From: Pseudorhodobacter sp. | GTDB taxonomy: Bacteria; Pseudomonadota; Alphaproteobacteria; Rhodobacterales; Rhodobacteraceae | NCBI GenBank assembly: GCA_014378345.1 | Contig: JACMNW010000107.1 | Span: 1 to 7,569, forward strand | Length of the DNA stretch: 7,569 bases | Reading direction: 5' to 3' | Part shown: one piece after another, positions 1 through 6,056 of the stretch | How positions within the stretch are numbered: the first letter of the stretch is position 1 | How the letters are laid out: each line of letters begins with the position of its first letter | Notes under the pieces: generated by a model | Told to the model about the DNA's origin: nothing | Seen by the model: the letters and a program-made list of their open reading frames with translations, nothing else | Database searches by the model: none | Program-made: the position numbers and the translations under genes

Positions 1-288
1 GGCGAGGTTGAAGTACCCACCATCGACGGCGGCATGAGCCGGGTCAAAGTACCCGCAGGCAGCCAGACCGGCAAACAAATGCGCCTGCGCGCCAAAGGCA
101 TGCCCGCCCTGCGCGGCGGTGGTGCGGGTGATATGTTGATCGAGCTGGCGGTGGAAACCCCGGTGAACCTGACCGCCCGCCAGCGCGAATTGCTGCGCGA
201 ATTTGAAAAATTGTCCGAAGACAACAATCCCGAAGGATCGTCGTTTTTTGGCAAGGTCAAAGGCTTTTGGGACGGCATGAAAGGCTGA
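1..288 (+). CDS. dnaJ: Chaperone protein DnaJ, C-terminal fragment (5' end outside window)
   Basis: This is the last 95 codons of an open frame that enters from the left edge. The fragment reads GEVEVPTIDGG, then KVPAGSQTGKQMRLRAKGMP, then GDMLIELAVETPVNLTARQ. This is the second C-terminal beta-sandwich and dimerisation region of type I DnaJ (Hsp40), which binds client polypeptides and hands them to DnaK in the cytoplasm. The tail, ending SSFFGKVKGFWDGMKG, matches the phenylalanine- and lysine-rich ends of alphaproteobacterial DnaJ as I recall them. The J domain and zinc fingers would lie upstream and cannot be seen, so a DnaJ-like paralogue such as CbpA is possible but less likely. In many alphaproteobacteria dnaJ follows dnaK, which cannot be checked here. 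A strong hairpin begins 12 nt after the stop codon. Confidence 0.88.
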   Translation, partial: GEVEVPTIDGGMSRVKVPAGSQTGKQMRLRAKGMPALRGGGAGDMLIELAVETPVNLTARQRELLREFEKLSEDNNPEGSSFFGKVKGFWDGMKG

Positions 289-300
289 CCTGAAAAGCGG

Positions 301-335
301 GCCGTTTTCCGGGGCATCGAGCCCCTGCAAACGGC
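301..335 (+). terminator. Strong hairpin after dnaJ, probable transcription terminator without a clear U tract
   Basis: GCCGTTT (301-307) is the perfect reverse complement of AAACGGC (329-335). Nested inside, GGGGC (311-315) pairs with GCCCC (321-325) around a 5-nt loop. The two stems are separated by a 3x3 internal loop. That gives 12 base pairs starting 12 nt past the dnaJ stop, the expected place for a 3' end. No run of T follows directly on the plus strand; the nearest is the short TTTT at 353-356. It may therefore be a Rho-assisted terminator or an mRNA 3'-end stabiliser rather than a classical intrinsic terminator. Confidence 0.5.
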
Positions 336-354
336 GCTATCGCGGACAGTCCTT

Positions 355-383
355 TTGGTGCAGCGTCTTTGGCAAATTCTAAT
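355..383 (+). promoter_or_regulatory. Candidate sigma-70 type promoter for radC
   Basis: A -35-like TTGGTG (355-360; 3 of 6 consensus bases) and a -10-like TCTAAT (378-383; 5 of 6) are separated by exactly 17 nt. Transcription would begin near 390. That is downstream of the TTG that opens the longest radC frame (369) and about 70 nt upstream of the preferred ATG at 459. The box lies between the dnaJ hairpin and radC, as expected for an independently transcribed gene. The call is by eye, and the weak -35 makes it tentative. Confidence 0.33.
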
Positions 384-458
384 GCCTCCGGCGGGGATAT
401 TTTAGCCAAAATGAAAGCGGTTAACCTTTCCTTCACCAAAGGGATGGAAGCTTGGCGG

Positions 459-1226
459 ATGACCAGTACCCGCGCCTTTTCTGAAAGTCCGTTTCCCCTG
501 TTTGCTGCCAGCGACAGTGATGAAGCCTTAGGCAACGCTCTGCCCGAGCGACTGCCGTCTTATATAGCTGATCATCGCAAGCGCTTGCGCGCAAGGTTCC
601 TTGAAGGCGGGGCCGCCGCTATGCCGGACTATGAACTGCTGGAATTGATCCTGTTTCGCGCCATTCCCCGCCAAGACGTCAAACCGCTTGCCCGCTTGTT
701 GATGGATACGTTTGGCGATTTCAACCGCGTGGTCACGGCCCCGACCCCGCGCCTTCTGGCGGTAAAAGGTGTCGGCGAAGCGGTTGTTCTGGAACTGAAA
801 ATCATTGAAGCTGCATCGCAACGCCTTATGCGGGCGCGGGTTATGCATCGACCCGTACTATCTTCATGGGATGCGCTTCTGGATTACTGCCACACCACCA
901 TGGCACATCTTGAGGCTGAACAATTTCGCATCCTGTTTCTCGACCGTAAGAATGTGCTGATCGCCGACGAGCCGCAAGCCCGCGGCACGGTGGACCATGT
1001 GCCCGTCTACCCGCGCGAAGTGGTGAAACGCGCGCTGGAGCTGAACGCAAGTGCGCTGATCCTTGTGCACAACCACCCGTCGGGTGACCCCACGCCATCA
1101 GACGCGGATATCGCTGTGACCCACCAGATCAAAGAGGCTGCCAGCATACTGGGCGTTGCCCTGCATGACCATCTGATAATTGGCAAAGACCGGGAACTGA
1201 GCTTTAGGGCGCAGGGGTATTTGTAG
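459..1226 (+). CDS. radC: RadC family protein with JAMM (MPN+) metalloprotease-like domain
   Basis: This is a 255-residue cytoplasmic protein. An N-terminal helical region (about 31-125) contains LLAVKGVGEA (about 99-108), a helix-hairpin-helix type DNA-binding signature. The C-terminal RadC/JAB domain (about 130-255) carries the complete JAMM zinc motif HNHPSGDPTPSDAD (His204, His206, Ser214, Asp217), and the protein ends in FRAQGYL. The family was once tied to DNA repair, but its true role is unsettled; the motif suggests a zinc hydrolase fold. The frame stays open upstream to a TTG at 369. I prefer the ATG at 459 because GGAAG (446-450) lies 8 nt before it, the family usually begins close to this point, and a candidate promoter overlaps the upstream extension. 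ATGs at 411 and 444 are alternatives. Its 3' end overlaps the remnant gene on the opposite strand by 23 bp. Confidence 0.9.
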   Translation: MTSTRAFSESPFPLFAASDSDEALGNALPERLPSYIADHRKRLRARFLEGGAAAMPDYELLELILFRAIPRQDVKPLARLLMDTFGDFNRVVTAPTPRLLAVKGVGEAVVLELKIIEAASQRLMRARVMHRPVLSSWDALLDYCHTTMAHLEAEQFRILFLDRKNVLIADEPQARGTVDHVPVYPREVVKRALELNASALILVHNHPSGDPTPSDADIAVTHQIKEAASILGVALHDHLIIGKDRELSFRAQGYL

Positions 1227-1966
1227 CAAGTTTTGGCGTGATCCAAAGTTCCACCCGGCGGTTTAAATGCCGTCCATCAGCAGGGATATCACAGGCAATT
1301 GGCAAGGTTTCGCCGTAAGCTACGACCTTTGGCATAAGGCGGGCTGGCACATCTGGTGCCGCCAAAGGGTCGCGCGACACGGCTGCGGCCAGATTTTTCA
1401 TGTCAGGGTGCACCACCGACGTCGGCAAAGGCATACCGAAGTGCGCACTTAAAGCCTGTTGCAGGTCGGTATTTGCTGCAAGGAAATGCAACACTATTGG
1501 CATATCTGGGCCATCAATTTCCTGCCAGTTTTGCGCAGCGCCCGTCAAGACGCGCTCAAGATCCGTGGTAGAAAGGGGTCATTCGCACAAACTGAAACTC
1601 TATCAGATCTTTAGCAGTTTTTGCATCGCTAAAGACTGCTACGTATAACCCAAGGAAGCCCGCGAAGGCCGCGGCCGGCGGGGGCAATAGCATCGATCCA
1701 GCGTCTGGCGCATCCGCAAATCGCACGATGGATTTTGGTGCAACCAAACCAGGGCAGGCCGGACCATCACAGTTGACCCTCTGCCCATCAATGACCAGCA
1801 TACCGTAACTTGTTTCTATCCGCTAAAACTCGCCGTCATAGCCTTGCAACAATCCGGTGATTGTAATGCCGCTGTTCACCAAGCTAAGTGTTATGTCTTG
1901 GGCTATGACAGCTGTTGCATCTACAAATGCCGACAGCAAAGTCGCGTATGCCCAAAATTGCGTCAT
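1204..1966 (-). pseudogene. Decayed gene for a phosphate-type substrate-binding / OmpA-like protein
   Basis: Reading leftward from the ATG at 1966, the frame encodes a signal peptide-like start (MTQFWAYATLLSAF, likely cut near AVIA|QD). It continues ITLSLVNSGITITGLLQGYDGEF and then meets a TAG at 1825-1823 (codon 48). The same frame resumes RIETSYGMLVIDGQRVNCDG and runs to a stop at 1556. A different frame then carries STTDLERVLTGAAQNW and GGPDMPIVLHFL, typical of PstS-like periplasmic binding proteins. It ends VVAYGETLPIACDIPADGR and LNRRVELWITP, the hallmark end of an OmpA-like peptidoglycan-binding domain. Intact relatives in Rhodobacterales, as I recall them, are roughly 500 residues, whereas about 250 codons remain here. 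The lesions are one nonsense codon, a frame change near 1556-1581, and loss of the middle of the binding domain and of most of the binding/OmpA junction. It starts 17 bp after the 'translocase' gene and was probably its operon partner. A sequencing error could explain the stop but not the missing segments. Confidence 0.82.
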
Positions 1967-1983
1967 GCGCCGCGCGCCTGACC

Positions 1984-2979
1984 TTAGTTGACAGAGGCGA
2001 TTTTCAGGTCAGTATCAAGATTTTTTAAGACGAGAATGTCACCGATCGCATCACAATCGGGCATTGTCAGAACCAAATCGGTAATCGTCACGTCGCCACC
2101 GGCATCCGCCAAAGTTTCGCCAAGAATATCGCGGGCGCAAGTGCCCTTTGTGATGGCCGCTTCGATGACAATCTGTACGGTCGCGCTGGCGTCTGCCGGA
2201 TAGGTATAGACTTCAGCCAACATGGGTTGTTCTACCCCGTCGTCGCCAAGAACTGAAAGAAAGCCACCTTTCTGCAGTTGTCCCGCCAAGGGACGGTTTG
2301 GATCAGCCGCTGAAATATGACCAATTTCGCCGTAGCCAGCCCCGTTTTCAAACGCATTCAACTGAAACGCATCTTCATCAAGCCATTGCACGCCAAATCT
2401 ACGCAAAAATGCAGCATCTGGAACGGCTAATTTTGTTTCTACCATCTCACCGTCGGCGAACCGTATCGATACGACAGCGTTTGCTTCAAACGCGGGCAAC
2501 GATGTTGTAAGACTGCCAATCGCAGAGGTTTTGCCCGTTACTGCAAGGCCTGCGTGGCGCAAAACCACTCTCTCATTCGCATGGCACACTGCAACAATCG
2601 AAACTGCAATCATCGCCGATGGTTCTGCCCGAAGGTCAAGTTTAACTGGGCACTCTTTTGCCGTGTTTGGCTTTGCTGTGCCACCTGCCGCAAACTCGGC
2701 AAACACTACCGGGTCTTGAGGCAAGTTGAACAAGTTTGGTGTGGGATCAGTTTTCGCCACAGCGAAAGATATTGCTGCCTGCGCCTCTTTGCGCGCCCAC
2801 GCCAAAGGCGTAGCTACATTCGGGCCGGCCGCTACAAGCATAATATCAACTGGCCCAGTTTCGGCTTTTGCCAAAGTAACTTTTGCTGACTTTACGAATA
2901 CGTTCTGCACCAAATGCCCAGATCCAAGGGCCACAGACATAATTGCAACCACCAGTGACAGCCGGCGCTTTAGTTCCAT
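1984..2979 (-). CDS. Exported hypothetical protein of the Rhodobacterales 'translocase'-labelled family
   Basis: This is a 331-residue protein. The N-terminus MELKRRLSLVVAIMSVALGS has two to three basic residues followed by a hydrophobic stretch to about residue 23, so it is an uncleaved anchor or Sec signal peptide with a periplasmic body. The body is rich in predicted short beta segments. It has four cysteines (about 110, 132, 281 and 309) in two local pairs, which could form disulfides after export. The end, DLVLTMPDCDAIGDILVLKN, resembles a conserved C-terminal stretch in proteins annotated simply as 'translocase' in Rhodobacterales. I know of no demonstrated function and see no SecA-, SecD- or channel-like domain that would justify the name. 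The ATG at 2979 is chosen over an in-frame TTG at 2994 because GGGGAAG (2992-2986) sits 6 nt before it. It reads in the same direction as secA, 148 bp downstream, and is followed after 17 bp by the decayed binding-protein/OmpA gene. Confidence 0.8.
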   Translation of the reverse strand: MELKRRLSLVVAIMSVALGSGHLVQNVFVKSAKVTLAKAETGPVDIMLVAAGPNVATPLAWARKEAQAAISFAVAKTDPTPNLFNLPQDPVVFAEFAAGGTAKPNTAKECPVKLDLRAEPSAMIAVSIVAVCHANERVVLRHAGLAVTGKTSAIGSLTTSLPAFEANAVVSIRFADGEMVETKLAVPDAAFLRRFGVQWLDEDAFQLNAFENGAGYGEIGHISAADPNRPLAGQLQKGGFLSVLGDDGVEQPMLAEVYTYPADASATVQIVIEAAITKGTCARDILGETLADAGGDVTITDLVLTMPDCDAIGDILVLKNLDTDLKIASVN

Positions 2980-3127
2980 CGAAATCTTCCCCAAGATTAC
3001 ACCCGGCAGTCCTAGGGGTCAAATCTGGCGCTGGCGTGGCAACAAAGCGGCCAGAATGAGGCAACCCAAGGTTGTAAGGCGCGAATCACGTCACCTAAAG
3101 GGAGAGTTCGCCCAGCTATTGCCACAA

Positions 3128-5848
3128 TCAAGTCAACTGACCATGGCAATACTTGAACTTTTTACCAGAACCGCAGGGGCAAGAATCATTGCGCGCAGGG
3201 TTGCCCCAAGTCGTCGGATCAGTCTCCACAAAACCGGCAAGAGCCACAGACGGTGCTTGCGCAACTATGGACACTTCGGCCGTCGTTTCCGCCACCTCGG
3301 CCGCACTTTGCGCTTGCCGCTGCTGCCCTGCCAAAAACTGCGCCATCATCGCATCTTGTTCCGCTTTGGTAAGCGGGCGCAACTGTGCCAGCTTTTGGGT
3401 TACATCCTGGCGCAGTGAATTCAGCATGTTTTCAAAAAGTGTAAACCCTTCATTTTTGTATTCTGCCAGCGGATCACGCTGCGCATAGCCGCGAAACCCC
3501 ACCACAGAACGCAGATGTTCAAGCCGCAGCAAATGTTCACGCCACTTGCCATCAATCGTTTGCAGCAACACCTGCTTTTCGATGTTGCGCATCGCCTCTG
3601 GTCCGAAGGCGGCAACTTTTTCTTCCATAATCTTATCGCTTTGCAGGGTAATCCGCTCACGCATCACGTCTTGATCAACACCTTCCTCACGTGCCCAGTC
3701 AATAATTGGCAGGTCAAGGCCAACTTTTTCGATCACGCTGGCCTGCAAAGCCGCGGCATCCCACTGATCTGCATAAGACTTCGGTGGCATAAAATCATCA
3801 ACCAGATCGTCAATCACCTGATGGCGCATGTCTTGGGCAACTTCACCAAGATCTTCGGCCTGCATAATCTCCAACCGCTGGCCAAAAATCGCTTTGCGCT
3901 GATCGTTCATCACATCGTCAAACTTCAGAAGCTGCTTGCGAATGTCAAAGTTGCGGCCTTCAACCTTGGCTTGTGCTTTTTCCAGGCTTTTATTCACCCA
4001 AGGGTGCACAATCGCTTCGCCCTCTTTCATTCCCAAAGACGAGAGCACTTTATCCAAACGCTCCGATCCGAAAATCCGCATCAGATCGTCTTCAAGGCTA
4101 AGAAAGAACGAAGACCGCCCTGGGTCACCCTGCCGCCCGGACCGCCCGCGCAACTGGTTGTCAATCCGGCGACTTTCGTGCCGCTCGGTGGCCAACACGT
4201 AAAGCCCGCCAGCCGCAATCACTTGTGCCTTTTCCGCCGCATGTTCCGCCTCGATCCGGGCGCGCACTTCGTCGGGGTGCAAATGCGGATCGGCGGCAAT
4301 CGCCTGCATCACAATCATTTCCACATTGCCGCCCAGCTGAATATCAGTACCGCGCCCGGCCATATTTGTGGCAATCGTCACCGCGCCGAACTTACCAGCA
4401 TCGGCCACAATCTGCGCTTCCTGTTCGTGCTGCCGGGCATTCAAGACGTTATGCGGAACTCCGGCTTCTTTCAGCAGACCCGACAGAAACTCCGATTTTT
4501 CAATTGACGTTGTGCCAACCAACAGCGGCTGCCCTTTTGCGGTGGCTTCCTTGATTTCGTCCACAATACCTACGTATTTTTCCTTGGCGGTGCGGTACAC
4601 TTTGTCATGCTCATCTTTGCGCGCGACCGGGCGGTTGGTTGGCACTTCAACCACACCAAGTCCGTAGATCTGCATGAATTCATCGGCTTCCGTCAGCGCC
4701 GTGCCCGTCATGCCGCCCAGCTTTTTGTAAAGCCGGAAATAATTCTGAAACGTCACCGACGCCAGCGTTACGTTTTCGGGCTGAATGGCCACGCCTTCCT
4801 TGGCCTCGGTCGCCTGATGCAACCCGTCCGACAACCGCCGCCCGCGCATCATGCGCCCGGTGAATTCGTCGATCAGCATCACCTCGCCGTCGCGCACAAT
4901 ATATTGCTGGTCTTTCGCAAACAGTTTGTGCGCCCGCAACGCCTGCGTCACATGGTGCACCAGCGTCGTGCTTTCGGGGTCGTACAAAGACTGGCCTTCC
5001 GGCAGCAGACCGTTGGCCAACAGCGATTGTTCGATAAATTCGTTGCCATCTTCCGAGAACGTCACGTTACGCGTTTTCTCGTCCAGCTTGTAATGGTCCG
5101 CCGTCAGCGCCGGGATCAAAAGATCAACCTTCTGATACAGATCGCTTCGGTCTTCAGACGGGCCCGAAATAATCAACGGTGTGCGCGCCTCGTCGATCAG
5201 GATAGAATCCACCTCATCAACAATCGCGTAGAAATGCCCGCGCTGCGCCATATCGGCCAAACTGGCTTTCATATTGTCGCGCAGGTAATCAAAGCCCAAC
5301 TCGTTGTTGGTCGCATAGGTGATATCAGCTTTATAGGCTTCTTTCTTCTCGGCGTCTGCTTGATAGGGGTAGACCACGCCCGTCGACATGCCCAAAGCGC
5401 TGTAAACCTTGCTCATCCATTCGGCGTCGCGTTTGGCCAGATAGTCGTTGACCGTGACGATATGCACGCCCTTACCTGCCAGCGCGTTCAGATAGGCCGG
5501 GAATGTCGCCATAAGGGTCTTGCCCTCACCAGTTTTCATTTCCGAAATATTACCTTGATGCAGGAAAATTCCGCCCTTCAGCTGCACATCAAACGCCCGC
5601 AGACCCAAGGCCCTACGCGCCGCTTCACGGCAATTCGCAAACGCTTCTGGCAGCAGATCATCAAGATCGGTACCCGATTGCGCACGCCCCTTCAATTCAA
5701 CCGTTTTCGCAAGTATCGCCTCGTCAGACATCGCCTGAAACTGCGGCTCCAGCGCGTTGATCTGTGCGACCCACGGGCGAACCGATTTAACTTTACGGTC
5801 GTTGGCAGTGCCAAAAACCTTCCGTGAGATAGTTCCAAGACCCAGCAT
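3128..5848 (-). CDS. secA: Protein translocase ATPase SecA
   Basis: This is a 906-residue protein, normal length for SecA (E. coli has 901). SecA is the cytoplasmic motor that drives preproteins through SecYEG using ATP. Visible landmarks in order are Walker A MKTGEGKT (104-111), NDYLAKRDAEW (about 134-144), TNNELGFDYLRDNM (about 180-193), Walker B DEVDSILIDEARTPL (211-225), MTGTA (380-384), GTTSIEKSE (445-453), GRGTDIQLGG (498-507) and LRGRSGRQGDPGRSSFF (566-582). The second nucleotide-binding fold, scaffold and C-terminal helices follow. The C-terminus RNDSCPCGSGKKFKYCHGQL (886-905) is the complete CxCx8CH zinc-binding tail that contacts SecB and lipids (Cys890, Cys892, Cys901, His902). No motif is damaged. 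The ATG at 5848 has GGAG (5857-5854) 5 nt upstream. The gene is divergent from the periplasmic isomerase gene, and its leader contains several dyads that might take part in expression control. Confidence 0.98.
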   Translation of the reverse strand: MLGLGTISRKVFGTANDRKVKSVRPWVAQINALEPQFQAMSDEAILAKTVELKGRAQSGTDLDDLLPEAFANCREAARRALGLRAFDVQLKGGIFLHQGNISEMKTGEGKTLMATFPAYLNALAGKGVHIVTVNDYLAKRDAEWMSKVYSALGMSTGVVYPYQADAEKKEAYKADITYATNNELGFDYLRDNMKASLADMAQRGHFYAIVDEVDSILIDEARTPLIISGPSEDRSDLYQKVDLLIPALTADHYKLDEKTRNVTFSEDGNEFIEQSLLANGLLPEGQSLYDPESTTLVHHVTQALRAHKLFAKDQQYIVRDGEVMLIDEFTGRMMRGRRLSDGLHQATEAKEGVAIQPENVTLASVTFQNYFRLYKKLGGMTGTALTEADEFMQIYGLGVVEVPTNRPVARKDEHDKVYRTAKEKYVGIVDEIKEATAKGQPLLVGTTSIEKSEFLSGLLKEAGVPHNVLNARQHEQEAQIVADAGKFGAVTIATNMAGRGTDIQLGGNVEMIVMQAIAADPHLHPDEVRARIEAEHAAEKAQVIAAGGLYVLATERHESRRIDNQLRGRSGRQGDPGRSSFFLSLEDDLMRIFGSERLDKVLSSLGMKEGEAIVHPWVNKSLEKAQAKVEGRNFDIRKQLLKFDDVMNDQRKAIFGQRLEIMQAEDLGEVAQDMRHQVIDDLVDDFMPPKSYADQWDAAALQASVIEKVGLDLPIIDWAREEGVDQDVMRERITLQSDKIMEEKVAAFGPEAMRNIEKQVLLQTIDGKWREHLLRLEHLRSVVGFRGYAQRDPLAEYKNEGFTLFENMLNSLRQDVTQKLAQLRPLTKAEQDAMMAQFLAGQQRQAQSAAEVAETTAEVSIVAQAPSVALAGFVETDPTTWGNPARNDSCPCGSGKKFKYCHGQLT

Positions 5849-5875
5849 GTTTTCTCCGCCTGGCCAAATTGCATA

Positions 5876-5893
5876 TGTCAGGGGTTCCTGACA
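5876..5893. promoter_or_regulatory. Perfect 7-bp dyad in the secA leader (RNA hairpin or operator)
   Basis: TGTCAGG (5876-5882) and CCTGACA (5887-5893) are perfect inverted copies around a 4-nt centre. The dyad ends 27 nt before the secA start codon and leaves the secA ribosome binding site free. As RNA it would form a short stable stem-loop in the 5' leader. As DNA its 18-bp symmetry also suits a dimeric helix-turn-helix regulator. The sequence alone does not separate these options. Confidence 0.45.
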
Positions 5894-5904
5894 TCATCGT
5901 GTAG

Positions 5905-5932
5905 CGCGGTGGGCTTGCCCGCCCTCACCGCG
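5905..5932. promoter_or_regulatory. GC-rich inverted repeat in the secA/ppiC control region
   Basis: CGCGGTG (5905-5911) pairs perfectly with CACCGCG (5926-5932). Inside, GGC (5912-5914) can pair with GCC (5921-5923), leaving two bulged bases and a 6-nt loop. Transcribed leftward, it would be a strong stem in the secA leader, upstream of the smaller dyad at 5876-5893. Neither strand shows a following T run, so a simple intrinsic terminator is unlikely. It also overlaps the -35 of the candidate rightward promoter. Confidence 0.4.
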
Positions 5933-5943
5933 TTCCCTAAAAG
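5915..5943 (+). promoter_or_regulatory. Candidate promoter for the ppiC-argJ unit
   Basis: TTGCCC (5915-5920; 4 of 6 to the -35 consensus) and TAAAAG (5938-5943; 4 of 6 to the -10) are 17 nt apart. Transcription would start near 5950, giving a leader of about 105 nt before the isomerase start at 6057. This was found by eye in a region that must hold at least one rightward promoter, so it is only a candidate. Confidence 0.28.
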
Positions 5944-5987
5944 AACGTGGAAGGCACAAATTCGCCCCGCATCACGCGACCTTCGCG

Positions 5988-6015
5988 ATGTAAGGGCTAG
6001 CATGGGTCAAGTCAA
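5988..6015 (-). promoter_or_regulatory. Candidate promoter for secA
   Basis: On the minus strand TTGACT (6015-6010) matches 5 of 6 bases of the -35 consensus. TTACAT (5993-5988) lies 16 nt further on but matches only 3 of 6 bases of the -10. Transcription from here would produce a secA leader of about 130 nt containing the inverted repeats at 5905-5932 and 5876-5893, and possibly part of the one at 5975-5987. The -35 is good and the -10 poor, so confidence is low. Confidence 0.28.
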
Positions 6016-6056
6016 CGCAGCACAGGTCTGCCCAGAGATCAGGAATAGGTGAAGTG

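Noticed and set aside
1242..1282. Short GC-rich repeats after radC, considered as a radC terminator
   Set aside because: Only 4-bp arms pair, and the bases are explained by the OmpA-like codons (ADGRHLNRRVEL) on the other strand.
2994..3022. Promoter-like TTGACC (3022-3017) and TAATCT (2999-2994), 17 nt apart, ahead of the 'translocase'-type gene
   Set aside because: Transcription would begin at about 2987, inside the Shine-Dalgarno of the gene, leaving only about 8 nt of leader. The -10 also matches only 3 of 6 bases.
3062..3074. CAACC/GGTTG inverted repeat in the 148-bp gap between secA and the next gene, considered as a secA terminator
   Set aside because: The stem is only 5 bp with a 3-nt loop and has no T run on the minus strand. 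The gap shows no convincing terminator, so read-through is possible.
2726..3418. A 230-codon plus-strand frame spanning the secA 3' end and the start of the 'translocase'-type gene
   Set aside because: It is antisense to two genes with better support, and the Arg/His-rich composition after residue 100 looks like complement of coding DNA.
3515..4507. A 330-codon open frame on the plus strand opposite secA
   Set aside because: It is antisense to secA core motifs and has no family resemblance or credible ribosome binding site, so it is a shadow frame.
4607..5827. A 406-codon open frame on the plus strand opposite secA
   Set aside because: It lies wholly antisense to an intact, strongly conserved SecA. 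Its translation is rich in Arg, His and Gln and low in recognisable motifs, as expected from the complement of a coding sequence.
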